A stretch of 64,000 nt of DNA from Epiperipatus broadwayi (GCA_028023455.1 JAQFVV010013090.1:1-64000); one strand, 5' to 3'; shown: positions 11,011 to 22,977, counted from the stretch's first letter. Notes: generated from the sequence alone by a model not told the origin. Program-made: numbers and translations.

Positions 11011-12679
11011 GTTTAGTAATTAATATTCAAAATACATTAATTATTAAATCAAGATTTTATCAGATATAAAAATGAAATTAAGCACCTTTTATCCTAGGAT
11101 GGTTATCAGCTCAAGAATGTGGATTAATTTATAAATTGGGGGGTAGAAAGGTAGTCAGTCTTGGATATTCAGGTGAAATATAAACTTTAATATGCTGAAA
11201 ATTATCAACATATATATATATTGATGTCAAGTATATGTAATCCAATTTGGACTTCAATTATACTTGCATAAGAAAATATAATGAAATTATTTCAACCAAA
11301 ATGTATTTTAGATAGCAAATTAACAAATATAGTTTTTTTTTAAAAAACTTATGTTCATTATAAGTTACTTTTTTAGAAAATCTCATCATTAATTTGCTTC
11401 ATATGGATAGACCAATGAAAATGTGCCCTTTCAATAATATTCAGTATCATCACTGCCACCATACCAAAGAACAAATTCACTTATTTTGCCATTGCATTAT
11501 TATTATTATTCATTACAACAACAAAAAACATTTAAGAATTTTATTAAATACATTGCTTCATCAAAAAACAACTTTTTACCAGCCTCGGAATGATTTTATT
11601 GACAGGTATGATTTTGTGAGCAATGAAATGATTATATATTACTTTTATTCATCTGGTATTATCATTTGGCTCATTAATGGAGATTTGTGGCTATGCTGAA
11701 CCTAATTGATTATCCATGGAACTTTATTCATATTATACAGCTTGCTACTCAATGGTAAAAGGAAAATTTTTATGGTGAAAAATTTGAGGCATTTAAAATA
11801 AAATATTAGAGGATAGATGTATTCTAGCTCCAACTTTTTTTAAAATGACAATTCTTTGGAATGATTCATATGTGATACATTAAAACGGCATCAAGATGGA
11901 ATATAGATATGAAAGTGGAGCTTTAATTTGAATCAATTCTCAGCCATTATAAAAACATTACGTTCTTGGTCCTCAGATTTAAATCATATGGAATGTCTTA
12001 TTCCTGCTAATTGAACATTTTACAGTGTTTTGAATGTAGATAAATTTAAATATTTTCATAATTTTTAGGTAAACTTGAATACTGCTGCATTTAACAAATT
12101 AAAAATATTCACAATAATAACTAATTCAATTAAATTAACATGAAAAATATATGTTCTGCAAATGAAGCACAAATCACCTAGACAAACAATCTCAAGTCAT
12201 TAGAAAAATATCACTTAAGAGCTCATATAATATTTTGATAAGAAAATAATGTTCTTCAGCTTACTGGATGTGTGACAATATATCTACAATTGTAAGGCAT
12301 TTCTTTGTTAGATTGGCCAAATGAAAAAGATAAAGAATAGCAGATTTTATAGTATAGAAAGTGTTTAAAATGCATTCTAATTGCAATAGAAATATAGCTG
12401 AAGTTAAAGTCCATACACAAATTTGCACCAATTCAGTGCAAGATTCAGAACACACACAAAAATTAGATTAACAATATGAAAAGCAAACAGAAAAACTATG
12501 TAAAGAGGCTTTGAGATAAATCATCATAACTGATTATGATGATTAGGTAGGGGAAAAAATGTTTTGATTACTTAAAATCTTTCGTTTCAATTTTAAATTA
12601 ACAAATATAAGTGCAAAAAAGAAAACATCTTAAAATGTCAATTTGATTGTATTTACTTAGAATATGACTCATTCATCAT
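11011..12679. other. Non-coding stretch; possible transposase scrap
   Basis: No intact gene. Around 11970-12000 one plus frame reads SWSSDLNHMEC, faintly like the SPDLNPIE motif of Tc1 transposases, but no other domain supports it. The remainder is AT-rich and broken in all frames. Confidence 0.35.
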
Positions 12680-12790
12680 CTACTTTGAAATGAAACTGAA
12701 AGAAGTAAAGATTTCTGAGCATTCGTATTCTTCTTTAGAGGAGGTGTTGAGAAACTTTATAAGTTCAGCATATTGCAGTTGAGTGGAAAC
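12680..12790 (-). CDS. Candidate terminal coding exon (unknown gene)
   Basis: On the minus strand a good acceptor (ATTTTTAG) at 12791-12798 precedes 36 sense codons and a TAG stop at 12680-12682. The reading frame starts in phase 0 with VSTQLQYAELIKFLNTSS and continues with a Ser/Phe/Glu-rich tail. Codons are mixed and the GC content is above the surroundings, as expected of real coding sequence. The candidate exon at 41826-41881, also minus, ends in phase 0 and could be the preceding exon, which would imply a 29-kb intron. No family is recognised. It could also be the end of an unrelated minus-strand gene. Confidence 0.45.
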   Translation of the reverse strand, partial: VSTQLQYAELIKFLNTSSKEEYECSEIFTSFSFISK

Positions 12791-12798
12791 CTAAAAAT

Positions 12799-14149
12799 AA
12801 AACATGTTATTTTGATTATACTTTGCTAAAACTTTTAAGTTTTTTTTTTTCAGCACAATAATTTATTTTGTGAAATAGCTGATTTAAATTAATTAAATAA
12901 CTAGTAAAATTAAGCAATAAAGTTTTGTTTTCAAAATTAAAGTTATGTTTAGACTTATGATATCAAGGTAACAAAATTCACACAAATTCCATATATATAC
13001 CATACATTGTCTACACACAAGCATATCCACATGTACCACGTCAATTATTGAAAGTATAAAAAAAAAATCCCAATAAATGAAAGTGAAAAAAAGTTAAATT
13101 TACCTTTTACTTATTTTTATGTGATTAAATACATTTTTGTCTACTTCTTTAAAAAAAAATTTTTTTTTTTAAATCATTCTATATGTCTTTTTTAAAAAGC
13201 ATGGGAATGGTTTTCTGGAATGCTTATGAAATTTTTAATAAGCTTTAAGCTTCAACTGTCATCTGAGACATTAATTTAGTTATCTAAATTATAATGACTT
13301 GTGAATTATTCGACAGCCAAAATTTGATATTTTTAACATACTTTTTTCTTGAACAATAAAATTCAGCAATTAAAAACAATAAACATAAGGAAATTTATTA
13401 AAAGGTCCGTTTTATTTACGACTTTATAAGAATAGAATTAAATCCTAGCTGTGGAAATTCCTACTGACAGATAAGTATATGTAAACAACAATATATATAT
13501 AATAAATAAAATAATACTTAACACTAAAAAAAAAAAAAACAACGATAAAATTCACCCACTAAAAATGATTCCATCAATAAGCAATGAAAACACCAAAAAT
13601 TCTGCAAAAGCTCAAATCTTCAAAAATACCCATCATTCCAAATTAATAATTCTGTTAATGATACTATATACATAAAAATTCACTTTTCCCTAGGAGATAA
13701 TTTTTTTTTAAAAAAAAAAACCAATATTGAGAAAAAAAATACTGCAGCCAATATTTCATACATAAATATCTAAGATTAAAGAAAATTTAAGAAGCTATCA
13801 ATAGACCCCCAAAATAGAGTAACTTCTTGTTTTAGATTTAGGTGAATATAGAAACTTAAAAAATGTTGCAGAATAACAATTTAAACATTATATTAATAAT
13901 TTTAATTAGTCATTTATTACACTAGATATTATTCAATAATGAATAACATTTCTGTAGTATATATATATAAAACCAATTTAAACAGATTCAATTTTACTTT
14001 TAATACTATATATTTATTTATAATAAAACAAAGTCTAGCACCTCTCGTTCTATTGAGAGTTGTAATTATGAATAAGACAATCAATGAAGGCGAGAGTATA
14101 TTAGTCCAAGAGTGCAGTGTTTAAGTATGACCGTGTGTCTTCGATCTTT
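12799..14149. other. AT-rich intronic or intergenic DNA
   Basis: Contains homopolymer junctions such as A9T10 at about 13151-13170 and T8A10 near 13700, and no recognisable coding or repeat structure. Confidence 0.5.
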
Positions 14150-14600
14150 TTTTTATTTATGAATAGCGTTCATACCTTTTCTTGATTTTCTCCAAGCTGT
14201 TACAAAACAATTGAACTACTTCTGATTCTCCAATAACTATCTTATATCTGGTTTTCCATGAGAATACGGAGAAGATTTCAATTCTGATCAATCCAAAAAT
14301 TTTGTAATTTATATAGTCTCATATTGAGGCGATACAATTTACTCCCATTTGGGGGTGGTCATGGATAAATTTCCTTTGTCAAATCACATACATGCTCCAA
14401 TTAGGTATTCAATTGTCTCATCTTTTTGCCCACACAATTGGCATACATTTTTTGAAACCTCTTTTATATACAAGGAACCAATTGGTGGGCAAGGCATCAT
14501 AATTTAATTTGATTACAAAATCAATGAAATTTGGCTTCAATGCCCAGAATTTAGTTCTTAATAAGAGCTTATTGTTAGATTTAGTTTACTTGGCAAACAT
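14150..14600 (-). mobile_element. LINE 3' coding fragment with zinc-knuckle remnant
   Basis: One minus frame around 14385-14445 reads VCQLCGQKDETIEYLIGAC, matching the C-terminal CCHC-type knuckle (CxLC...ETxEHLxxxC) found after the reverse transcriptase of R2-like and related non-LTR elements. The expected His is Tyr here. Upstream the same strand gives NYDALPTNWFLVYKRGF in a neighbouring frame, as in those proteins. Frameshifts and stops break the rest, so it is a dead fragment. The clade assignment is tentative. Confidence 0.55.
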
Positions 14601-14874
14601 TGTAACTCTGGATTCATTAGATGATATGCTTCCCATAGTCTGAGATTCAATTTTATCAATGAAAAATCTCAAAGCAATAGAATAACTCTTTCAGCATTTC
14701 TATTTTCAAGAAAAATTACATTTCCTTAAAATCTTGAGTAATTCTAAAAATCAAAAGGCAACTAAGAATGAGTCAACCTAAAACTTTTTTTTTCTACACA
14801 ATCTCAGGCTAAAACTTATTTTTGAATGGCTTTATACATATAATAAAATGAACCTTTTTTTTTCTCATGTGTCG

Positions 14875-14962
14875 TAGCATCAGCCGGGAAGTGAACCCGC
14901 TATCCCAGGACAACTGCTTGTAAAGAAGCTGTCACTGACCTCTCGACCACCAATGCTTGACT
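14875..14962 (-). repeat. tRNA-derived SINE head, second copy
   Basis: Matches 10920-11010 in order: GCATCAGCCGGGAAGTGAAC near the tRNA-like 3' end and a decayed A-box region near 14940. A short extra segment interrupts the T-arm region. It is followed on its 3' side (lower coordinates) by a 9-base A run in the minus sense. Confidence 0.45.
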
Positions 14963-15149
14963 CTTTTTGTGCATAAAATTCTTTCAAAACTCACATTGCC
15001 CAGCTTATTATTCAATAAATTATAGATTAATTAACAAATCACCTGTAAAAAAAAAAAAAAACAATTTATAAATTTCTATTGGGGGATGGGATATTAATGT
15101 TTATTATAAAAATTATACCAAATATGTCCAGGCTTTTAAAGGCCTTCAT

Positions 15150-15625
15150 TTTTTTAATTGATTACTTTAACATTTTTTTTTTTTTAATTTAATGTAAATT
15201 AAACAAAAGCTTTTAATATAAATAAAGGTGGAAAATGTAGCTAGCCTGAATGACTGTTTTTTAATTGATTGCTTTAGAATTTTTTAAAAATTTAATGTAA
15301 ATTAAACAAAAAATTTTAATGTTATATAAATAAATGTGAGCAACTCACAATTGGAAAAAAAAATGTTTGGACCAACCTGGCCAATTTGGTACATTTCGGA
15401 AATGTACTCCGCAAGATATTATTAAAGCTAAATTAAAATATACCCGTTATGTAATTTGAATGCATTTTTTTAATTGGTTGCTTTAACAATTTTTTTTTGC
15501 TTTGCAACATTACTTGTTGACAAATGTACCTAGCATATGGAAAGACTGTCGTTTTTATATTTTTTTTTAATTGGTTAATTTAAAAAAAAATTGTTTTGCA
15601 GAATTACTTGCTTTGAATAATATGC
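15150..15625. repeat. Degenerate tandem repeat
   Basis: The motif TTTTTTAATTGRTTGCTTTA recurs four times at roughly 110-170 bp spacing (near 15155, 15260, 15465 and 15570). The first two units also share TTTAATGTAAATTAAACAAA. The units are strongly diverged. Confidence 0.5.
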
Positions 15626-16467
15626 TCATAATCAAATTAAGCCTCTTACACATAAGGAAGAAATTACTTCCTCTAAATAAAATGTTTCATAAAAAAAAAA
15701 TTACGGTTTATTACTGGCAAAACAAATAATTTTTTTTTTCTTGAAAAATAATCCTTCTAACGGAAAAATGTTCTTCTTGAATACCACAACAGTTTTACTG
15801 ACAATTAGGTATTTTATATATGATAGTATTTATACAAAAAAATTATATCACCTTTATAAATAATTTATTGCATATATATTTCAAATAAATTTACTTTCAT
15901 CTTATATAATCAAAGACTATAATTATTGACTTTACATTATTACTTTAATAATTTTTTTTGTCACAACTTTTGTTTAATAACATTAAAACTCAGCTCTGAA
16001 TGTAAATAAACCTGCATAACAAGAAAGTAGGTTTATAAAATATATGCTTATACAAAAATGATATGACAGAAACAGCTATTTTAACAATGGATATTGCAGC
16101 TTGGATTGTATCAATTTAAATTCTGTTTTACAAAGTGCAATAAAAACTCCAAATACATTTTCACTTTTTCCCCCCACAAAAATCAAAGAATTTATTAGTT
16201 TAAAGACTTAATATATTTTCATAATTAAATTATTGTATCTACTTAGCTACTGGAATAATTTTCTTCATATTCTGAGTTAAACAATCAGTTGTTTTTGGAC
16301 TGGGCAAGTTGCTAAACTAATATCATAAAAAATTATTTAAATACAAAAACCCTGCATTCCTCTTCTGTTTTGCACATTCTTATAAAGATTCATATACCCC
16401 CCCCCCTTCTGATCAGTGTAAATCTGACTTACAATCTACCCTCTGATTCATTATGATATACCAAAAA

Positions 16468-16672
16468 TTAAAATATTTTAAGATTTTTTAAAAATGCTTT
16501 TATGCAAATAGCCCACTAAAAAGTAAAAAAATAATGCATTACTTTTTGGATTTTTATGATTTGAGTCTCAAATGCTTTTATGAAATGAATTATTATTGAT
16601 ATTTTTATTTTCTAGTGGACAACTTACATAAAAGCATTACTTAAAAAAATCTTTTTTAAAATATTTTATTTT
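16468..16672. repeat. Inverted-repeat element (MITE-like)
   Basis: About 70-bp arms: left 16468-16540 and right about 16590-16672 share AATGCTTTTATG, then CCCACTAAAAAGTAAAAA against a diverged complement, and an outer AAAATATTTTAAGATTTTTT. Arms differ at several sites and by small indels. No family is recognised. Confidence 0.5.
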
Positions 16673-19085
16673 TTTTGGTTATAAATAAAACATATAATTT
16701 CAACTTAAAATAATTTTTTTCAAGACTTTTTTTATTGTTTCTTATACTTTTCATAAGAGAGATTCTGCTGTCAATGATTTCGATTCATTTTGAATTTTGA
16801 AATGAAAAAAAAAAACATTTCTCTAATTGTTTTTTACATATTTTTTTTTTTTACAAAATATTTATAAAGTATTAATTATTTCAGAAGAATAATTAAGATT
16901 TACTTTTATTTAAGTAATTTAATATTAATCAAATTTTGTTCTATAAATGTTAAGGAGCTTTTCTGGAGAAAATATGGTTGTGAGTTGACGTTCTAATCAG
17001 GAACCAGATTTTTTTTAATTGTTAAAAATTCAAAAATGTGGAAATCCTGACAGAAACAGACAGTACAAATCAATATAAAAGCATTTAAAAAAAATTCACC
17101 TCCAACATATAAAATTAAAAACAGCTTAATGTTGCACAAAATCATATAATGTAATACCTAAAGTGTATTTAAAAGACAATAGGCAGAGACAGAACAAAAA
17201 TACATACAACTTCTAGTTACAAAATAAGCTGCATATTTTAAACAAATAATATACCGAATTAATCCAGCTATAAAGGGCACCAATATCAAAGATTTATATT
17301 TATTTAGATTGAAATAAAAATACATATTTACAAGGGGGGGGGGCATTACTTAATCAAAAATATATTTATTACACTTTGATTTAGAGTGTCAAATTTTCTA
17401 CACGGAGGATTTTTGTCACCAATCATTTAAAACACATTAATGATCATAAATAATCATTTATTAAGATTGTCTCTAGACCAGATATAAATTTAAACCTGCT
17501 AAAAATTAATGTTTTTAATTGAACATAAACACATGGAAAAGCTCAATTGCTTTTTTTTTCATTTGTAATATCTTTATAGTTGAAACTTCCACTCATGACA
17601 TCTAAAAAAACCAAATGACTTCCAATACATATTTAATTCTGAATTAATACTTTACAGTTGATCCAGGATTATCTCCTCATATATTCTTTAATCATTTTTA
17701 GGATCAAATCCACTTGAAGTGCTGGTACAACATAAAATGCATCATAATTTTTTTTATTCATATAATTCAAGTGCAATGAAGTGGAAGTTTTAAATGTGTC
17801 TAAAAATAGATGTTTTATTATGTCATATTACTTCTGACTTTTTACAAATTTTTGTCTCACAAAAGGATACCTCTTAACTGTCATTTCCTACAGCATGTCA
17901 TGAGTTCATACAGCTGATTGACTGAAATTTTTTTTTAAAAATTGTGGGAAAACTATAAGCATGACGTCAACAGAAATCCTGGCATTCGATGCATCTTAAA
18001 AAAAAAATTTGCAATGACATCTCTTTTGTAAATATCAATATTTGAATTTTTTTTCTGAAGAGGCGCATTTAATTTTTTTTCTGTTTTGGTCAATTTTCTA
18101 ATTTACACAAAGCAGTAAAGGTAGAAATGTTTTATCAGCCTTATGATTTAGACAAAATGGATTAAAAATACGCTAATCATTCACATACAATGCCTTACAT
18201 GGGGTATGAACATACTTGCAGAATATCAGTCTCTTAAATATACAATTTTAATTTTTTGAAATTTTTTTATTACAATTATTTGATAAATGGTATAATTTAT
18301 TAATTTCCGTTTGTATTGGTGTAGTATATAACTTATATATCACTTATGCTCATTATATTATATAAATTTGAATTCATATGTACAATAATTTTGTGTTCTG
18401 ATCCAAGATTGAGGCAACCTTATTTTATAAAATGATTCTCAAAAGGTTTAATAATTTATTGTTTATATGGTGCGTTTACTCTTGCATGTTGTATAACAAG
18501 TAATGATTTACATATATAGAGCAGTGCAATGTAAATTTTAAAAACTGATAATCAAACGTATAGAAAGGTTGCAGTTGATAAAACATTCACAAACCCCTAT
18601 ACTTATAATTAAGCTCTCAAGTTTGTGAACAGTGCCTGGTTTTCAAATATTAAAACTAATTAATAGATTTTAAATGTTTGTGTAGTAGCCACAATAATTA
18701 TACATATACCACATGGAATTGCTGTGACATCAGTTTTGCCACATTTTAAATCACATTATTTTCAAGTCTATAGCTAACAAATGAACTATATGCAAATAAA
18801 TTATAACTATGTAGAACAATAAATATAACAAGATAGCATCACTGCTGTGCATAAAGAATATAAACACTGATGTACACAAAAAAATATAAAATGAATAGAT
18901 GAAACTCATTTTTTCAGTGATACAGATAATAACCTACAATTTCTAGTTTTAGATAGATAAGAAGCCAATTGATGTGATGACAAATGCATATCCATCTTCT
19001 GGAAACGATTTGTATCTTTTATTAGGATGAATCTTTTTCTTATAGACATCTTTGAGGTTTATCAACTTTGGAATAAAAGATAAAA
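16673..19085. other. AT-rich non-coding stretch
   Basis: No gene is supported. It contains a G10 run at 17334-17343, a dispersed repeat at 16735-16930 that recurs at 19705-19890, and long T and A runs. A GATGCATCTTAAA near 17989 resembles the inner end of the pogo-like element at 20931. Confidence 0.5.
16735..16930. repeat. Dispersed repeat, copy 1
   Basis: Shares with 19705-19890 the ordered blocks GTCAATGATTT, TTCATTTTGA, a T-rich block, and AAAATATTTAT followed by AGAATAAT or AGAATGAT. Orientation is the same in both. The family is unknown. Confidence 0.4.
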
Positions 19086-19139
19086 ATGAAAAATTCTTAT
19101 GCAAATACTTTTGGAGATTCTGAAGCTATGGATTCTCAG
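19086..19139 (+). CDS. Candidate first coding exon (weak)
   Basis: An ATG in the context AAAAATGA opens 18 codons (MKNSYANTFGDSEAMDSQ) that end at CAG followed by a consensus donor GTAAGAAG at 19140. An acceptor-like TTCTTATAG lies upstream at about 19045. There is no partner exon I can join, and the segment is too short for a family. It could be a transposase start from the pogo-like relics nearby. Confidence 0.3.
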
Positions 19140-19704
19140 GTAAGAAGTATTATTTATGGTTTGAAAGATAATTTTGTGAGGAATACAAAGAAATTATCAC
19201 TGAAGATGTAATTTAAACTTAGTTAATGGTGAATTAGAAATTATGAACAAACAATAAAGTAATAATTATGTTGGATGTTGATAATTCATTTTTAAATGGT
19301 AATCACTATTTGCCTTAGCCTTATTGTTTTCCTAGTTTCTATCAACGTAAAGTTTTTTGCTCTAACATTATTAAAACTGAACTTATTGTGAAAATTGTCT
19401 CAAGTCAGATTTTTAAAAAATTTAATATGGCGAACTGGTAAATGAAAAAGTTAAATTAGGAACAAAAATTACTCTTATTTCTGCCAATCTTTGCTTTATG
19501 CTATGCATAGGATTACAATCATTGACCTGTGTAGGATAGCATGTTAAATCTTTTTATATCAATATTTTTTGGATTAATTTCATAAATGGCTTTAACTCTC
19601 TCAAACTGCTACTTTTGTTATTTTGCTGATTATAGCATTATTTTATCGAGAAAATTTACAACTAATAAATATTTACGAGATAAGAAGCTGTCTTCATTCT
19701 GATT

Positions 19705-19890
19705 GATTTTATTGTTCTCTATGCAAGAGAGTGCCTGTCAATGATTTTGAGTTCCAATATCTTCATTTTGATTTTCAAAGTTTAAACATGTTTTAGAATC
19801 TTTTTTTTTACATTTATAATTTTTTTCAAAAAATATTTATGAAAATATTATTTTAGAATGATTCAGACTTTACTAAAAAATTTTTTTTAC
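19705..19890. repeat. Dispersed repeat, copy 2
   Basis: Diverged second copy of the segment at 16735-16930, same orientation. Confidence 0.4.
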
Positions 19891-20154
19891 ACAAAAGCAA
19901 ATTGACAAAGAAATTAATTAAAACAACTGGCTGCAATTTATAATTAGAACAAGCATGTTTTATGTTTGCTGCTAGAGATTATTTTCATCAATTATAAATA
20001 GAAATTAATTTTTTTTAAAACTTTCATTTACTTTAATCTGACAAATTATTAACTTGCATTTAATGGATTATGTCCTGTACATGAGGGGTCAGATTGACTT
20101 TAGGTCAACATGGCTGTGACAATAATCTCGGCCTCAGGGTGGCCTTTGAGCGTT

Positions 20155-20445
20155 CCATCATCAGATTTTCAATTGGATGGACGGTTGAAGAGTTGTAGTG
20201 TGGAGTAGATTGAAGCCTGTCCATTAAAGTAGGAGAATTTGCTATCTTAATATATATCTGAGCACTTGTAGCATATATGTGTGGAGATGGTAATCTGGAC
20301 CAACTGATGATTGCTGGTTTAGCATGAAATACGTATATTGGTGATTATTTATCTTTTCAACATATGTGTGTTCAGGTGTATCAGTGTTATGAGATAGTGT
20401 GGAGAGTGGTGGGTCATGTGAAAGTCTGTGCTCATACCCTGTCTA
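20155..20445 (+). repeat. Hammerhead-SINE, plus-strand copy
   Basis: The most complete single copy of the family. In order: a 5' part with CTGTCCATTAAAGTAGGAGA near 20218, the hammerhead-like segment at 20273-20338, a linker TTATTTATCTTTTCAACATA, and a 3' tRNA-like part with an A-box-like TGAGATAGTGTGGAGAGTGG and a weak B box near 20430. The same order occurs at 10140-10612, 25740-26035 and 30055-30350. Confidence 0.65.
20273..20338 (+). ncRNA. Hammerhead-ribozyme-like motif with intact core residues
   Basis: Stem III 5' arm ATATATGTGT (20273-20282) pairs over 10 bp, with two G-U pairs, with the 3' arm ATACGTATAT (20329-20338). Stem I is enclosed by TGG...CCA. The core has CTGATGA at 20304-20310, a stem II of TTGCT/AGCAT with a GGTTT loop (4 bp plus a T-T mismatch), and GAAA at 20326-20329. 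These are the conserved core parts of a hammerhead ribozyme in the right order. The base aligned with cleavage position 17 is G, which is disfavoured for cutting, so activity is doubtful. Confidence 0.6.
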
Positions 20446-20501
20446 TTAACTTGCATTTTAGAAAGTTTTTAATCAAAAGAAAAAAAGACATTAAATGTCA
20501 A

Positions 20502-20931
20502 TACCATATTTTAAAATCTTTTTTCTTTGAAAAAAAAAAAAAATTTACACTAAGATTTTATAATGCAAACAATATCTGCATAATTTTGGGTGGATTTTGC
20601 AGTCTTGGAAAGATATACTTAAAAAAATTACCAAAAAAAAAAAAACTTTTTTAAAAGATTGCATCGCTAAAATGGCCTGAAGATGATGTACTCTGGTAAA
20701 ATAGTGAAGATGAAAATTCAAGTTCAGAAAGTGAAAATGTAGAAAGTGAAGGTATGTCTGAAGATTTCTAATAAATTAGGCAAGCTTATTGTATTTATAT
20801 TAGTTTCTATTTAAGTAAATAAAAATGTTTATTTTTCAATAAAATCATTTTGAATTTTTTCCCCCAAATTTCTGAGCTTAAAATCTTAATGCATCTTAAA
20901 TTCAGAGACATCTTATATTCAAAATATGGTA
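20502..20931 (+). mobile_element. Pogo-like non-autonomous element with a transposase tail
   Basis: Ends are inverted: TACCATATTTTaaaa on the left and, read inward from the right, TACCATATTTTGAATATAAG. TA sits at both edges. The right end matches the widespread pogo/Tigger-type terminal pattern of ATTTTxxxATATAAGATG. Inside, one plus frame from about 20660 reads WPEDDVLW, a stop, then NSEDENSSSESENVESEG and a final stop, which fits an acidic transposase C-terminus. The element is a deletion derivative and cannot encode a full protein. Confidence 0.45.
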
Positions 20932-21539
20932 CATTGCAAAACTTTATTAATTTGCAACAAATCTTTCACTATACTTTTGTTTTTTAATTATAAATATTTA
21001 TAAAATTGTAAAAGAACAAACAAAAAAATTTATCCCTTTTCTTTAATTGAAATATTTGCCTTATTTTTATCGAATTCGGTAATGTTCTTTTCACTCAAAA
21101 TTCTCTTAATATTTAATCGTTAATCTTCCATTCAACTTCTAGTTAATCTTCTCCAATGTCACATTTACATTTTTCTTATTTTCTCAAAAAGCATGTCCCA
21201 AAACCATATGACAATATATTCAAAATGATTTTAATGAATTAGAAATTTTTAAAAAAAATCAATAACAAATTCTGAATGACTTTATATGTTCTGATGTAAA
21301 GGACTCAACAGAAAGATAATTAAGAATAAAAATGGAAATCTTTGCTTTACAAAATCTATTTAACATTGTTACACATATATTTACATCTACTTTCTATTTG
21401 CATGTGTGGAATGATTTTCACTGATAACATAATACTTTGAAAATAATATTTTTAGATATTTTATAATCAAAGCATGTGATATGGGTTTTTTTTCAATCAA
21501 TCTATATTTATTTTATATACAGCATATGCTTTTCTTATC

Positions 21540-21637
21540 TTAAAATTCTTTAGAATATTGCCTAAAAGATGCTCTTGATATTTTTTCTGGTTCTAGTCTT
21601 ATAGCTAAAGACACCGCTCTATGGTGCAGTTTTTGTG
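21540..21637 (-). CDS. Candidate terminal exon, pairs with 24460-24544
   Basis: On the minus strand an acceptor TGTTTTAG at 21638 precedes a frame entering with two bases (CA) and then 31 codons, QKLHHRAVSLAIRLEPEKIS and onward, ending in TAA at 21540-21542. Charged and aliphatic residues alternate as in a helical protein. The upstream candidate exon 24460-24544 ends with a single base G before GTAAGG, so the split codon becomes GCA (Ala) and the frame continues. A 2.8-kb intron would separate them, containing the Tigger-like element. No protein family is recognised, and the segment has no transposon-like neighbours in frame. Real but unidentified host sequence is my preferred reading. Confidence 0.5.
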
Positions 21638-22560
21638 CTAAAACACATAAATATATAAAAATTTCAGTTAGCAATTCAAAACATATTAGACTTATATTTT
21701 TTTTCCCCATTTATTCCTCATTAAATTATATATACACCTGAGTCTCGTTTTATGCAGTAGATAGGTTTCTCACAAAACGCATACAAAAGAAATCGCACAA
21801 AAATAGACTTAACTTACCTTGAAAAATGGGGGATAAATTACTGTAATTTTCGAAAATTGCATAAAGGCAAAGCAACAACGTATAATTACTTTAAAATTCG
21901 CATAAAAAAAAAAGACTAATAAAAAATTTCAAATTTGAAAAAAATTGATACAAGACAAACTTTTATTATTATTTTTATTAACTGCAGTATTTAATTTTAT
22001 TCAAACCAATATATTTTTATGCATAATTTACATTTTTTTCATAAATGTACGGTATTTTAATTATTATCGGTATTTTAATCATTATCGCTATTTGAGACAT
22101 AAGATTTGTCATGATGTGATGTGAGGTACTGTAGCTTTTCCTTAAATGAAGTCGAGGAAATACAACTAAAACATTTTCCAATTGCTGTTGATCCTTTTCA
22201 TTTCGCTAAGCGATCTAAAATTGAAATTTTTGTTTCCAAAGAAATTCATTTTCTTGGGTGTTTTTCCTCTCTATTAGGGTAAACTAAAAGTTTAAAATAA
22301 GAACTTAGACTTACGATAATAAAAAGACACTGACTCACAACTGTTGGGCAAAATTTAATTAAAACCAATAATTAAAAATTAAATTCTTATTTTTGTCTTT
22401 AATTTTCAATTCTGTTTAAAAATCACATTTCATTGTTTCACATCACATTAATTTCAGATCATGTTACGTAACTTTTAAATTGTTAATTACAATTAAAAAT
22501 CAGATTTTAATTGTCAAATTTAATTGTGCCCACTGCTGTTACTCACCTTTTAAAAATAAA

Positions 22561-22853
22561 CTTGGGGACACTAAATGATTAATTAATTACATACTCTTTT
22601 TATAAAAAGCAAAAATAGAATGCGATTTAAAATGCAAAAACAACATACATAGTATTTTTCATCTATAACATTTGAACAGATTTACATTAGTCTTGTAAAA
22701 TGTATTACTTGTGGACACTAAATGATTAATTGATTACGTACTTTTTTAAAAAGCAAAAATAGAACAAGATTTAAAATGCAAAAACAACAACATACATAGT
22801 ATAGGCATCTATAACGTTAGAACAGATTTACATTATAATCTTGTAAAATTTAA
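22561..22853. repeat. 147-bp tandem duplication inside the Tigger-like element
   Basis: Units 22561-22707 and 22708-22853 both begin CTTGKGGACACTAAATGATT and contain TTAAAATGCAAAAACAAC and AACAGATTTACATTA. Copy 2 of the element (58817-60211) has this segment once, so the duplication occurred in this copy or its lineage. Confidence 0.7.
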
Positions 22854-22977
22854 TGTGTGTATATAAAATGGGGAAATCCTGATTTTAAGTGAATTATGAA
22901 CTTCTTCATTGCATAAAATCTATTACAGTACTATTATAAAGCACTGAAAATATTGAAAGTATTAGATGGAAGTCAAA

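Noticed and set aside
11394-12110. Possible Tc1-like transposase (SWSSDLNHMEC near 11975)
   Set aside because: Only one faint motif. No helix-turn-helix, no first or second catalytic Asp and no terminal repeats could be placed.
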